Shown in pieces: positions 36,046 through 44,651 of a stretch of DNA of 64,000 bases. A program made the position numbers and the translations under genes. This DNA is from Streptomyces sp. PT12 (lineage in GTDB: Bacteria; Actinomycetota; Actinomycetes; Streptomycetales; Streptomycetaceae). Location of the stretch: NCBI RefSeq assembly GCF_003311645.1, contig NZ_QEST01000163.1, positions 1-64,000 on the forward strand. The letters are read 5' to 3'. Below the pieces are notes generated by a model that did not search any database, was not told where the DNA came from, and worked only from the letters and a program-made list of their open reading frames with translations. Position 1 is the first letter of the stretch. The number at the start of each line of letters is the position of its first letter.

Positions 36046-37274
36046 CCCGCACCACCCCCGGCACCGGCGACCTGACCATCGAGAACGCCCTGGTCTTCGA
36101 CGGCTGGTCCGCCGAGCTGCGCGAGGCGTCCGTCCGCGTCGCCGACGGCGCCGTCGCCGAGCTCGACACCGCGGTCAGCCGCGCCGAACGCGTCATCGAC
36201 GCCCGCGGCCGGGTCCTGCTGCCTGGACTGATCGACGCCCACTTCCACGCCTACGGCATATCCCTGCACGGCCTCGAATACCAGACGAGCCCGCTCAGCT
36301 ACCTCGCCCTCGCCGGGGCCCGCAGGCTGCGCCGCGCGCTGGCCCGCGGCTTCACCACCGTGCGCGATGTCGCGGGCGGCGACCTCGGCCTGGCCCGCGC
36401 GATCGACGAGGGGCTGATCGCCGGGCCCCGTTACCTCTACACGGGGCCCGCGCTCAGCCAGACCGGCGGCCACGGCGACGCGCGCCCCGCCGACCGCGAC
36501 ATCTGCCTGCACGGCGGCCACATGGGCGAGGTGGTGGACGGCGCCGACAACCTGCGGGTCGCCGTCCGCGAGCGGTTCAGGAAGGGCGCCCACGCGATCA
36601 AGATCATGACGTCGGGCGGCGTGGTCTCGCCCACCGACCCCATCAGGCCCGCCCAGTACTCCGCCGACGAGGTCGCCGCCGTCGCCGAGGAGGCCAGCCG
36701 CCGCGGCAGCTATGTCGCCGCCCACGCCTACTCGCCCGAGGCCATCCGCCACTCCGTGGTGAACGGCGTGCGCTCCATCGAGCACGGCAACCTGCTCGAC
36801 GCCCCCACCGCCGCGCTGATGACCGAGCACGGCGCGTTCCTCGTGCCCACGCTCGCCGCCTACGACGCCATGAACCGCCGCGGCCCCGAGATCGGCCTGC
36901 CCGACTTCGCCCGCGCCAAGAACCGCGAGGTCCTGGACGCGGGCGCGCGCGCCGTCGGACTCGCCCACGCCGCGGGCGTTCCCGTGGGCTTCGGCACGGA
37001 CCTCATGGGCGACCTGGAGAACGACCAGCTCGTCGGCCTGCGCCTCCAGGCCGAGGCCACGGGGATGCTGGACTGCCTCCGCTCCGCCACCGCGGTCAAC
37101 GCCCGCCTGCTCAAGCGGCCCGACCTCGGCCGGATCGGCGTCGGCGCCCGCGCCGACCTGCTCCTGCTGTCCGCCAGCCCCTTCGACGACCCCGCCGCCC
37201 TGTGGGACCCGGCCCGCCCCCGCACGGTGATCACCGGAGGAACGCCCGTGGCGGGCCCCGACGCCGAGGGCTGA
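36042..37274 (+). CDS. Metal-dependent amidohydrolase, prolidase-like
   Basis: A 410-residue amidohydrolase-superfamily enzyme. The metal motif HxH lies in LLPGLIDAHFHAYG; a metal-bridging Lys is likely in AHAIKIMTSGG; His ligands follow in VAAHAYSPEAI and IEHGNLLDAP; and the final Asp is in GFGTDLMGDLEND. The GGHGDARPADRD loop is typical of the Xaa-Pro/Xaa-Arg dipeptidase subgroup and of imidazolonepropionase relatives. As last gene of the importer/hyuAB operon, opposite a hydroxyproline pathway, hydrolysis of an N-acyl or dipeptidyl imino-acid is an attractive but unproven role. Confidence 0.88.
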   Translation: MTRTTPGTGDLTIENALVFDGWSAELREASVRVADGAVAELDTAVSRAERVIDARGRVLLPGLIDAHFHAYGISLHGLEYQTSPLSYLALAGARRLRRALARGFTTVRDVAGGDLGLARAIDEGLIAGPRYLYTGPALSQTGGHGDARPADRDICLHGGHMGEVVDGADNLRVAVRERFRKGAHAIKIMTSGGVVSPTDPIRPAQYSADEVAAVAEEASRRGSYVAAHAYSPEAIRHSVVNGVRSIEHGNLLDAPTAALMTEHGAFLVPTLAAYDAMNRRGPEIGLPDFARAKNREVLDAGARAVGLAHAAGVPVGFGTDLMGDLENDQLVGLRLQAEATGMLDCLRSATAVNARLLKRPDLGRIGVGARADLLLLSASPFDDPAALWDPARPRTVITGGTPVAGPDAEG

Positions 37275-37395
37275 GACCCGGGGCCTCCCAGGGCCAGGGC
37301 CAGGGGCGGGGCGGCGCTCGCGGCTTTCGTGGCGTCCGTGGCGCTCGGCGCCGGTCGGCGGGTCGCCGCTGACCTGGTCAGACCGGGCCGGCCGG

Positions 37396-38610
37396 TCACC
37401 GGGCCGCGTGATCCGCCGGAAGGGCGCGTGCCTCGATGAGGTCGGCCGCCCGCCGCGTGCCGCCCTCGGCCAGCGTCTCGGCGCGCAACGCGGCGCAACG
37501 CGCCGCCACTTCGGGGTCGCCGACCAGCCGCTCCACCGCCTCGCGCAGCGCCGAAGGGGTCGCCTCGTCCATCGGCAGATGGCGGGCGACCCCGAGCGCC
37601 TGGAGCGTGTCCGCGTTGCCGAACTGGTCGACCGCCTGCGGCACGCACACCATCGGCGTCGCGGTGGCCAGCCCCTCCTGCGCCCCGCCCGCGCCCGCGT
37701 GCGTGATGAACGCGTCGGCCCGCCGCAGGATCGCCAGCTGCGGCACCCACGGGTGCACCTCGGCGTTCCCCGGCAGCGGGCCCAGCTCGTCGGGCCGCAC
37801 ATGCCGCCCGATCCCGAGCACCACGTGCCAGCCGGGCAGGTCGCCGAACGCCTCAAGGCACGCCCGGTAGAACGCGGGCTGCTTGGTGAACGTCGAACCC
37901 AGCGACACCAGCAGCACCTTGTGCCCCTCGGCCCCCTCGGGCGGCGCCCAGTCCCCCTGGTGCGAGCGGTCGCCCTGGCAGGCGCCCACGAAGGTGTAAC
38001 GCGCCGGGTCCACGCGGTCGGCGTGCGGCTGGAGCGCCCGGGGGACCAGCACAAGACCGTGGTCGGGGCGGCCCATGAAGAAGTCGGGGTCCATGTCGGG
38101 CAGGCCGTTCTCGTCGAGCCACGCCCGCCACCGCGCGTAGTACGCCCGGCCGCGCTCCGACGCCTTCAGCTCGGCCACCAGCGGCGCGGCCACCTCCTTC
38201 TCGTACCCCTCCCAGGCCACATAGGTGGGCGAGAGCTGCACGATCGGCACGCCCCACCGGTGCGCAAGCACGCGCGCCGGATACGCGGCGATGTCCTGGA
38301 GCACCAGGTCGGGCTCGTCGCCCTCGTACAACGCCGCCTGCTCGGGCAGCGAGTGCACCGCGTCGTTCAGGAACGGCTCGACGTTGTCGATGACCTCGGT
38401 GCCCCACGCCTCCGGGTCGTCGTCGGTCGGCAGCACCGAGCGGTACACCCGAGGCTCGGCGCCCACGCCGCGGACGGTCTCCACGAAGTCGCCCCGGTCA
38501 GGGATGGCATAGGTCACCCGGTGCCCCCTGGCCACCAGCTCCCTGATGATCTCCAGGCTCGGATGGACATGGCCGTGGGCGGCGATCGAGAACATGGCGA
38601 TGTGACTCAT
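37396..38610 (-). CDS. Macrolide-type (MGT family) UDP-glycosyltransferase
   Basis: A 404-residue GT-B glycosyltransferase: [19 protein letters not shown] with the catalytic His at the N-terminus, [19 protein letters not shown], and the C-terminal sugar-nucleotide motif [29 protein letters not shown]. This is close to OleD/MgtA-type enzymes that inactivate macrolides by glucosylation or glucosylate other aglycones. The usual HAG-x-G-S-x-x-E signature has Ala in place of Ser. It stands alone with no biosynthetic partners, consistent with a detoxification or resistance role. Confidence 0.92.
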   Translation of the reverse strand: MSHIAMFSIAAHGHVHPSLEIIRELVARGHRVTYAIPDRGDFVETVRGVGAEPRVYRSVLPTDDDPEAWGTEVIDNVEPFLNDAVHSLPEQAALYEGDEPDLVLQDIAAYPARVLAHRWGVPIVQLSPTYVAWEGYEKEVAAPLVAELKASERGRAYYARWRAWLDENGLPDMDPDFFMGRPDHGLVLVPRALQPHADRVDPARYTFVGACQGDRSHQGDWAPPEGAEGHKVLLVSLGSTFTKQPAFYRACLEAFGDLPGWHVVLGIGRHVRPDELGPLPGNAEVHPWVPQLAILRRADAFITHAGAGGAQEGLATATPMVCVPQAVDQFGNADTLQALGVARHLPMDEATPSALREAVERLVGDPEVAARCAALRAETLAEGGTRRAADLIEARALPADHAAR

Positions 38611-38867
38611 ACGTCCCGCTCGGATCGAGGATGCGACGCGCCGATCCTAAGGCCCGCGTCCACGCGGTCGGTTGGGGCCCGAAGGAGGCGGGCGCTGGCC
38701 CCACGCCGCCCCGGCATAGGGGCGTTCCCGAGTGCTACTGGGGTTCGCATGGCGTTCATCCGGTGACACGGCGGGGCAGTAGACCATCGGTTCTTGGCCA
38801 CCGGCGGGCCACAACCAGCCCTTACCCTGTGCCTGCCGTCACCCCCACCGTAGGAAGGTCGGCTGTT

Positions 38868-39890
38868 GTGCAGGCGAACGAGATGGCCGTCCTTGGGATG
38901 TCCCGGTCGGAGGAGCGGATCTACCGGCACTTCCTGCGCCATCCCAACAGCGCCGCGGCCGACCTGCACCTGATCCTCGACATCGAGCAGGAGGCGGCAA
39001 GCCGCGCGCTCGACCGCCTCCTGCGGCTGCGCCTCCTCAGACCCGGGGATCCGCCGGAGTGCCTGACTCCCGCGGATCCCGAGACGGCCGTGGCCCGCCT
39101 GACCGAGCTGCGCCTGCGCCACCTCTACGAGGAGGTGCAGCGCATCACCCGCTCCCACCACATCGTGGCCGCGCTGCGCGCCGAGACCCGCGGCGATCCC
39201 CCCGCACCCGGTGAACCCGACGGCGACCCCGCGACCCCCACCGTCGAACAGCTGCGCGGCTGGAGCGAGATCAGCGGGCGCATGGAGGACCTGACGTTCT
39301 TCGCCCGCGAGGAGGTCGCCTCCGTCGAGCCGCGCCCCGACCTGGCCTCCCCGCAGGCCGCCCAACTCCGCGCCCTCGACCTGCGCGTGCTGCGCCGTGG
39401 CCTGCGCAGGCGCGTGGTCGTGCCCGAGACCGCCCTCGACCACCCGCACGCCCGCGCGCACTACTCCGAGCTGGCCTCGCGCGGCGCGCGGATCCGGGTG
39501 GCGGGGCAGCTCACGGAGCATGTCGTCCTCTACGACCGGCGCGCCGCCCTGATGCCGCAGGACCCGCGCGACGCCGGGCGGGGCGCCCTGCTCGTGCACG
39601 GCGGGGTGCTGCTGGCGAGCGTGGCCGGGCTGTTCGAGCGGATCTGGGAGCAGGGCGAGGACATCCCCGTGGAGCTGCGCCGCCCCGTCGACGCCGAAGT
39701 CCCGCTGTCCGCGGGCGAGATGAGGGTGCTCAGCCTGATGTGCACGGCGGGCAAGGACGAGGCGGGCGCCCGCGACCTCGGCGTCTCGGTGCGCACCTAC
39801 CGCCGTTACATCGCCGACGTCATGCGCCGCCTCGGCGCCTCCACCCGCGCCCAGGCCGCGCTGCTGGCCCGCGAGCGCGGCTGGCTGTGA
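38868..39890 (+). CDS. LuxR/TrmB-like transcriptional regulator
   Basis: A 340-residue protein with two DNA-binding-like ends. The N-terminal helices (SRSEERIYRHFLRHPNSAAA ... EQEAASRALDRLLRLRLLRPG) resemble a TrmB-type winged helix. The C-terminus is a LuxR-type helix-turn-helix (LGVSVRTYRRYIADVMRRLG, STRAQAALLARERGWL). The middle resembles the phospholipase-D-like sensor region of such streptomycete regulators. The GTG at 38868 has AGGAAGG nine bases upstream; the ATG at 38883 is an alternative. Family members are often pathway-specific or developmental regulators; no target is evident. Confidence 0.85.
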   Translation: MQANEMAVLGMSRSEERIYRHFLRHPNSAAADLHLILDIEQEAASRALDRLLRLRLLRPGDPPECLTPADPETAVARLTELRLRHLYEEVQRITRSHHIVAALRAETRGDPPAPGEPDGDPATPTVEQLRGWSEISGRMEDLTFFAREEVASVEPRPDLASPQAAQLRALDLRVLRRGLRRRVVVPETALDHPHARAHYSELASRGARIRVAGQLTEHVVLYDRRAALMPQDPRDAGRGALLVHGGVLLASVAGLFERIWEQGEDIPVELRRPVDAEVPLSAGEMRVLSLMCTAGKDEAGARDLGVSVRTYRRYIADVMRRLGASTRAQAALLARERGWL

Positions 39891-39916
39891 ATCCCGCTGG
39901 CTGGTGAATCCCTCCA

Positions 39917-39974
39917 TTTCACCAGGGGCCCGCCGTTTCACCAGGGGCCCGCCGTTCGACCGGGGGCCCGCCGC
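39917..39974. repeat. 19-bp tandem repeat at the 3' end of the membrane-protein gene
   Basis: Units TTTCACCAGGGGCCCGCCG (39917-39935), an identical copy to 39954, and a variant to 39973 run directly into the last codons (GGGPAW-stop) of the leftward gene, whose end sequence is itself a fourth degenerate copy. The GC-rich palindromic units may also act as the terminator between these convergent genes. Confidence 0.8.
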
Positions 39975-40565
39975 CTACCAGGCGGGCCCGCCGCCCGAGG
40001 GCTCCACGGGCCGCGGCACGCTCGGCAGGCCGCACCGGGCGGCCAGCTCGGCCAGAGCCCGCCGGTCCGGGTCCGAGCGGCCGATCAGGCGCGCGAAGTC
40101 CCCGTCGGGCAGGGGGACATGGAGGGCGACCACGGTGGCGGAGCCCGGCTCGTCAGGAGGATTCCACTCGACGTGGTCGAGCCACCGATGGGCATAGGGC
40201 ACCGGCCACGCCCGTGACCTGGTCCGCTCCAGGACCAGGCCGTGCCTGAAGAGGTGCGCGAGCGCGCGCCCTCGCCGCCCAAGGGAGACGGCATCGAGGG
40301 CGAAGAGGGCACCGCGGCCGCACAGGAACGCGCCCAGCGCGGTCGTCAGAAGGCCAAGCGCCGACGGGGCGCCGCCCCGCGCCATCGCCCAGCCGCCGAA
40401 GGCCAGGCCGACCCCGAAGACCAACCCCACGATCGCGTTCACCAGCGGATCGAGATCGACGGCCCTGTTGACGCGCACGGTGCGCTCCCACGGGCCGAGC
40501 CCCGCCTCGTCGGCCAGCCGCGCGGCGCGGTCCGTCGGCCCCGGCGTGCCCGTGGACGCGGCCAT
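39975..40565 (-). CDS. Hypothetical membrane protein with two transmembrane helices
   Basis: A 196-residue protein. Two hydrophobic helices (LVNAIVGLVFGVGLAFGGWA and LGLLTTALGAFLCGRGALFA) lie at about residues 42-90. They are followed by a cytoplasmic domain resembling a PH-like or photosystem-associated fold (RTRSRAWPVPYAHRWLDHVE, and a later VVALHVPLPDG). The ATG at 40565 has a GGAGGAGG ribosome site. I do not recognise the family. Its stop region is tandemly duplicated downstream. Confidence 0.75.
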   Translation of the reverse strand: MAASTGTPGPTDRAARLADEAGLGPWERTVRVNRAVDLDPLVNAIVGLVFGVGLAFGGWAMARGGAPSALGLLTTALGAFLCGRGALFALDAVSLGRRGRALAHLFRHGLVLERTRSRAWPVPYAHRWLDHVEWNPPDEPGSATVVALHVPLPDGDFARLIGRSDPDRRALAELAARCGLPSVPRPVEPSGGGPAW

Positions 40566-40593
40566 GCTCGGTCCTCCTCCTTCGGGCGGCCCC

Positions 40594-41877
40594 TCATCGT
40601 AGACGGGCTGGCGGTCCGCCGCTCGACGCGCAGTGGAGCAGGGCCCGTTCAACGGCGACGGCGAGCGCGGTGATCCCCGTGGGCAGCGCCGTGCGCACCA
40701 GGGGGGCGAACGCGGGGGAGTGGTTCCCCGGCGCCGCGCCCGGGTCGGCGCCGACCGTGCCGAGCATCCAGTACGCGAGGCGTATCCCGCGCCGCCCGTG
40801 CAGCTCCTCGCCCGCGGGCCCGAACCACCCGAAGTCCTCAGCCGCGGTGGCCGGGGCCCAGCGCCCCACCCGGCCCTCGCCCAGCTCCTCGGCGTGGCCG
40901 CGCCTGACCGCCTCGGCGAGAGAGGCGTCGGGGACCAACGGCGGCGACGCGGAGACGCGCTCGAACGACGGGGGCGCGGGGCAGCGCGACGCGTCGCTCT
41001 CCGCGGTGACCACGCGCCGGGTCGCCTCCTCAAGGCGGTCGAGCGCGGCATCGCTGAACGCCCGCAGGCTGACGCCGAGTTCGGCGCGGTCGGGCACCAC
41101 GTTCGCCGCCTCGCCCGCCCGCAGCCTGCCCACCGTGAGCACCGCCTGCTCGGCCGGGGACGTCTCGCGCGACACGACCGCCTGGAGCCGCAGCACGGCC
41201 GCCGCCGCGGCCACCACCGGGTCCACCGTCAGCTGGGGCGCCCCCGCGTGCCCGCCCGTGCCGCGCAGCACGACGTCGAGCGCCCTGCTGCCCGCGAGCA
41301 GCGGGCCCGCGCCATGGGCGACCGTGCCCGCGGGGAGCGGCGCGCTGTGCTGGGCGAGCACCGCGTCGGGCGTTCCGCACCGCTCGTACAGGCCGTCCGC
41401 CAGCATCGCCCTGGCGCCGGTCAGGGTCTCCTCGGCGGGCTGCCCGACCACGACGAGCGTGCCCGTTCCGCGTCCCGCGTCGCCCGTTCCGCGTCCCGCG
41501 TCGCGCGCCCCGCGTGCGAGGAGGCGCGCGGCGCCCGCGAGCGCCGCCACATGCAGATCGTGCCCACAGGCGTGCGCCACCCCCGGCACGCGGCTGGCAT
41601 AGCGCAGGCCGGTCTCCTCGTGTACCGGCAGCGCGTCGAGCTCGGCGCGCACCAGCACCGTGGGGCCAGGGCCGCGCCGCAGCACCCCGGCGACGCCATG
41701 GCCCCCGAGACCGCGCGTGACGGCGTAGCCGTCCTCGGCGAGCCAGTCCGCGAGCAGCCCGGCGCTGCGCTCCTCACCCCCCGACGGCTCCGGGTGCAGG
41801 TGCAGGTCCAGATACAGCTCGAGCGCCGCCTTCAGCACCCCGGGATCCGCTCGCGTCACGCCGTCCATGCCGCCCAT
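40594..41877 (-). CDS. M20-family amidohydrolase/peptidase (IAA-amino-acid hydrolase-like)
   Basis: A 427-residue M20D metallopeptidase: LHLHPEPSGGEERSAGLLAD, GPTVLVRAELDALPVHEETG, ACGHDLHVAALAGAARLL with metal-binding Cys/His/Asp, a QPAEETLTGARAMLADGL catalytic Glu pair, and GGHAGAPQLTVDPV at the dimerisation domain. An in-frame duplicated DAGRGTG insert lies after the HDLH motif. Substrates of this subgroup are N-acyl or aminoacyl conjugates. The first 26 bases upstream hold the end of the SARP-operator-bearing promoter region of the divergent precursor gene, so the two genes share an intergenic region. Confidence 0.9.
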   Translation of the reverse strand: MGGMDGVTRADPGVLKAALELYLDLHLHPEPSGGEERSAGLLADWLAEDGYAVTRGLGGHGVAGVLRRGPGPTVLVRAELDALPVHEETGLRYASRVPGVAHACGHDLHVAALAGAARLLARGARDAGRGTGDAGRGTGTLVVVGQPAEETLTGARAMLADGLYERCGTPDAVLAQHSAPLPAGTVAHGAGPLLAGSRALDVVLRGTGGHAGAPQLTVDPVVAAAAAVLRLQAVVSRETSPAEQAVLTVGRLRAGEAANVVPDRAELGVSLRAFSDAALDRLEEATRRVVTAESDASRCPAPPSFERVSASPPLVPDASLAEAVRRGHAEELGEGRVGRWAPATAAEDFGWFGPAGEELHGRRGIRLAYWMLGTVGADPGAAPGNHSPAFAPLVRTALPTGITALAVAVERALLHCASSGGPPARLR

Positions 41878-41913
41878 GCTGCCGGGTCGCGCGGTCCCCC
41901 CACTGTCAGGGGG

Positions 41914-41942
41914 TGACAGCGGGTTGACGGCGAACTGACAGC
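41914..41942 (+). promoter_or_regulatory. SARP-type operator: three heptamers at 11-bp spacing
   Basis: TGACAGC (41914-41920), TGACGGC (41925-41931) and TGACAGC (41936-41942) are direct repeats whose starts are exactly 11 bp apart, the one-helical-turn geometry recognised by SARP activators. The array ends 98 bases before the precursor-peptide start. The normal SARP rule places a -10 box eight bases downstream; there is no good TANNNT there, so the exact promoter is unresolved. The related TGAC-type heptamers before the SARP gene at 61784 support a shared regulon. Confidence 0.7.
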
Positions 41943-42040
41943 GGTCCGCGGCCCGTTCTGGCGGCGCGGGGCGCTGGAATGGCCGCGTGCCACCGGCACG
42001 GCCGGTCACCCGGCGTTCGACCCCTACGGAGGGAGCCCTC

Positions 42041-42217
42041 ATGAGCGGCAAGCCCGAGCTGTCCACCCTGGCCGACGAGATCCTGGAGCTCGAGTCCGAG
42101 ACCTTCGAGATCTCCGACTACTCGGACGAGGCCGAAGTCGTCCTCGCCGGGTCCACGTCCTGCTCCTCCACCTCGACGTGCTCTAGCACCACGAGCACGA
42201 CCTCCTGCTCCGCCTGA
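42041..42217 (+). CDS. RiPP precursor peptide, thiazolylpeptide/azole type
   Basis: A 58-residue peptide. The leader (residues 1-37) is acidic with the thiopeptide-type motif ETFEISDYSDEAEVVLAG and ends in Ala-Gly, a plausible cleavage point. The core (38-58) contains ten Ser, seven Thr, three Cys (residues 41, 47 and 56) and a terminal Ala, and nothing else. All but one residue could become azol(in)es or dehydroamino acids. The ATG has a GGAGGGA ribosome site; a hairpin terminator follows, so the gene is monocistronic. The cluster's modifying enzymes begin 3.4 kb away on the other strand; association with them rests on the leader motif, core composition and the SARP-like operator. Confidence 0.88.
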   Translation: MSGKPELSTLADEILELESETFEISDYSDEAEVVLAGSTSCSSTSTCSSTTSTTSCSA

Positions 42218-42236
42218 CCACAGGCCGCAGGCCCCG

Positions 42237-42261
42237 CCCCCGCCACGGCCCGTGGCGGGGG
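42237..42261 (+). terminator. Hairpin terminator after the precursor gene
   Basis: CCCCCGCCACG (42237-42247) pairs perfectly with CGTGGCGGGGG (42251-42261) around a three-base loop, 19 bases after the stop codon. It makes the precursor transcript monocistronic and separates it from the convergent aldo/keto reductase gene. Confidence 0.85.
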
Positions 42262-42342
42262 TGACCCGGGTCCGCCCAGGCACCGCCGACCGGTAGCCGG
42301 AGGACAGCGCCGCCCCGGCCATGCCCCCTCGTGGCGGCGACC

Positions 42343-43338
42343 TCAGTTGCCCACGCCCAGGTCGGCCATGAACGCCGACGGGTAGCGGTCGCCGCGTGCC
42401 GCGCCCCGGGGTACCGCCTTCTCGATCTCGGCGAGGTCGTCCGCGGTGAGCGCGACGTCGAGCGCGGGCAGCGCCTCGGCCAGCCGCTCGCGGGTGCGGG
42501 CGCCGACGAGCGGCACGACGTCCTCGCCCCGCGCGGCCACCCACGCGATGGCCAGCTGCGCGACCGTGCACCCCTTCGCCCCGGCGACCCGCCGCAGCGC
42601 GTCCACGAGGGCGAGGTTGTGCTCGACGTTCCCGCTCGAGAACCGCGGGCTGAAGCCGCGGCTGTCGCCAGGGCCCGCGCTGCGGCCCGGCGACCAGTGC
42701 CCGGAGATCAGGCCGCGGCCGAGGACGCCGTACGCGGTCAGGCCGACGCCGAGCTCCCGCAGCGTGGGCAGGACCTCCGCCTCCACCGCGCGGGAGATCA
42801 GCGAGTACTCGATCTGGAGATCGGCGACCGGGTGCACGGCGTGCGCGCGGCGGACCGTTGCCGCGTCGACCTCCGAGAGGCCCAGGTGCCGCACATACCC
42901 GGCGTCGATCATCTCCTTGATCGCGCCCACCGTCTCCTCGATCGGCACCGCAGGGTCGAGCCTGGCCGGGCGGTAGATGTCGATGTGGTCGGTGCCGAGC
43001 CGGGTCAGCGAGTAGGCGAGGAAGTTCTTCACGGCCTCGGGACGGGCGTCATGCCCCCCGAACGCGGGGCCGGGCCCCCGCAACATGCCGAACTTGACGC
43101 TCAGCAGGTAGCTGTCCCGGTCCCGCCCGCGCAGCGCCTCGGCGAGCAGCAGCTCGTTGTGCCCCATCGCGTAGAAGTCGCCCGTGTCGATCAGCGTGAC
43201 ACCGGCGTCGAGCGCGGCGTGCACGGTGGCGACGCTCTCCGCCCGGTCGGCCGCGCCGTACGCGCCCGACATGCCCATCGCGCCCAGGCCGAGCGCGGAA
43301 ACGGCCGGACCCGTGCTGCCCAGGGTTCGTGTCCGCAT
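42343..43338 (-). CDS. Aldo/keto reductase
   Basis: A 331-residue AKR TIM-barrel with the catalytic Asp in GVTLIDTGDFYAMGHNELLL (the Tyr is in FYAMG), the Lys in LLSVKFGMLRGPG, and a C-terminal NADPH site (VPLVGARTRERLAEAL). In the third catalytic motif the usual HR/HRxD is read as DIYRPARLDP. It resembles the AKR13-type reductases of actinomycetes. It is divergent from the XRE/MmyB-type regulator, a frequent pairing, so it is more likely a housekeeping pair inserted between precursor and operon than part of the RiPP pathway. Confidence 0.92.
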   Translation of the reverse strand: MRTRTLGSTGPAVSALGLGAMGMSGAYGAADRAESVATVHAALDAGVTLIDTGDFYAMGHNELLLAEALRGRDRDSYLLSVKFGMLRGPGPAFGGHDARPEAVKNFLAYSLTRLGTDHIDIYRPARLDPAVPIEETVGAIKEMIDAGYVRHLGLSEVDAATVRRAHAVHPVADLQIEYSLISRAVEAEVLPTLRELGVGLTAYGVLGRGLISGHWSPGRSAGPGDSRGFSPRFSSGNVEHNLALVDALRRVAGAKGCTVAQLAIAWVAARGEDVVPLVGARTRERLAEALPALDVALTADDLAEIEKAVPRGAARGDRYPSAFMADLGVGN

Positions 43339-43483
43339 CGTCGTTCTCCTTCGTCGTTCTTCGTCGTCCGTCGTCGTTCCGGCACCCAGCCTGCGTCGGC
43401 GCCGCGCCGCGCGGGAGCGGAGCGTTCATCGTGGGAGCGCCGCTCCCTGGAACGCCTCGCCCGCCGCGAGGGACCATGGCGCC

Positions 43484-44341
43484 ATGGAACGTGACCAGCT
43501 CGCCGACTTCCTGCGCCGCCGACGCGCGGCGATCCGCCCGGCCGAGGTGGGCCTCGCCGACGGGCCCCGCCGCCGCACGGCCGGCCTGCGCCGTGAGGAG
43601 GTGGCGATGCTCGCGGGCATGTCCGTGGACTACGTCGTGCGCCTCGAACAGGGCCGCAGCAGCCAGCCCTCCACCCAGCTGCTCGGCGCGCTGGCCCGGG
43701 CGCTGCGGCTCTCCGACGACGAGCGCGACCACCTGTTCCACCTGGCCGGGCACCGGCCCCCGCCCGCCGAGGCGGTGGCCCGCGTGGCGCGCGCCGGTCT
43801 GATCCGCATGCTCGACCTGCTCGGGGACACCCCTGCCCTGGTGCTGTCGGACCTGGGCGAGATCCTCGCCAAGAACCGCACGGCCGTCCTGCTGACGGGC
43901 GACCACACCCGCTTCTCCGGCGACCGGCGCTACACGGCGTTCCGCTGGTTCACCGATCCGGCCGCCCGCGCCATCGGCCCGCCCGACGAGCACGAACGCC
44001 ACGCGCGCCAGCTCGTGGCCGACCTGCGCGCGGCCGCCGGGCGCCGCTCGGGTGACCCCACGGTCACCGGACTCGTCGAACGCCTGCGGGCCGCGAGCGC
44101 CGACTTCCGCCGCCTCTGGGCCGAACACGAGGTGGAGGTCCGCCGCGCCGACCGCAAGACGTTCCTGCACCCACGGGTGGGCCGCGTGCTGGTGGACTGC
44201 GAGACCCTGGTCACCCCGGACCAGCGCCAGCACCTGCTGGTCCTCACCCCGGCGAACGCGGAGGCCCGCGAACGCCTTGAGCTGCTACGGGTGCTCGGCA
44301 CGGAGGAGTTCCCTGCGGGGGACGCCCCCAGGGCGGGGTAG
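43484..44341 (+). CDS. XRE-family regulator with MmyB-like ligand-binding domain
   Basis: A 285-residue protein. An N-terminal helix-turn-helix (LRREEVAMLAGMSVDYVVRL, EQGRSSQPSTQLLGALARAL) is followed by the MmyB-like PAS-type domain (LVLSDLGEILAKNRTAVLLT, RTAFRWF-like segment, DCETLVTPDQRQHLLVLTP). This family commonly regulates a divergently transcribed short-chain or aldo/keto reductase, exactly as here. The ATG at 43484 was chosen because the helix-turn-helix starts directly after it. Confidence 0.93.
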   Translation: MERDQLADFLRRRRAAIRPAEVGLADGPRRRTAGLRREEVAMLAGMSVDYVVRLEQGRSSQPSTQLLGALARALRLSDDERDHLFHLAGHRPPPAEAVARVARAGLIRMLDLLGDTPALVLSDLGEILAKNRTAVLLTGDHTRFSGDRRYTAFRWFTDPAARAIGPPDEHERHARQLVADLRAAAGRRSGDPTVTGLVERLRAASADFRRLWAEHEVEVRRADRKTFLHPRVGRVLVDCETLVTPDQRQHLLVLTPANAEARERLELLRVLGTEEFPAGDAPRAG

Positions 44342-44356
44342 CGACGGGCGTCGCCC

Positions 44357-44638
44357 TCAGCCGTGTGGGCGGCCCTCGGCGCAGCCGGTGCACCACGCCG
44401 CCCGTCCCCTCTGCCTCAAGGCGCGCTCGGCGTTCTGCGTCGGCACGACGCTGAGTTCGCGGTGCCAAGGGCAGGCGATGGCCCACCGGGTCGCGGCGCC
44501 CTCGCCCTGTCGTATGACGATGTGCGGATCCCCGCTGTTGCTGTGGTCGTAGGCGATGTCCCATCCTGGGATGCGCGAGGGCCCCTCCGGGACCTTGCGC
44601 CGACGGCCATCGCTCTCGACTCGCGTCTCCACGGTCAT
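44357..44638 (-). CDS. Small hypothetical protein with CxxH/CxxC motifs
   Basis: A 93-residue protein convergent with the XRE regulator. The middle reads WDIAYDHSNSGDPHIVIRQG, and the end holds IACPWHRELS and AAWCTGCAEGR, which together could form a Cys3His or Cys4-like zinc site. It looks like a genuine small protein rather than antisense noise, but I do not recognise a family. A MITE lies 13 bases upstream of its start, within its likely promoter. Confidence 0.5.
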   Translation of the reverse strand: MTVETRVESDGRRRKVPEGPSRIPGWDIAYDHSNSGDPHIVIRQGEGAATRWAIACPWHRELSVVPTQNAERALRQRGRAAWCTGCAEGRPHG

Positions 44639-44651
44639 GCCCGCACTCTAG

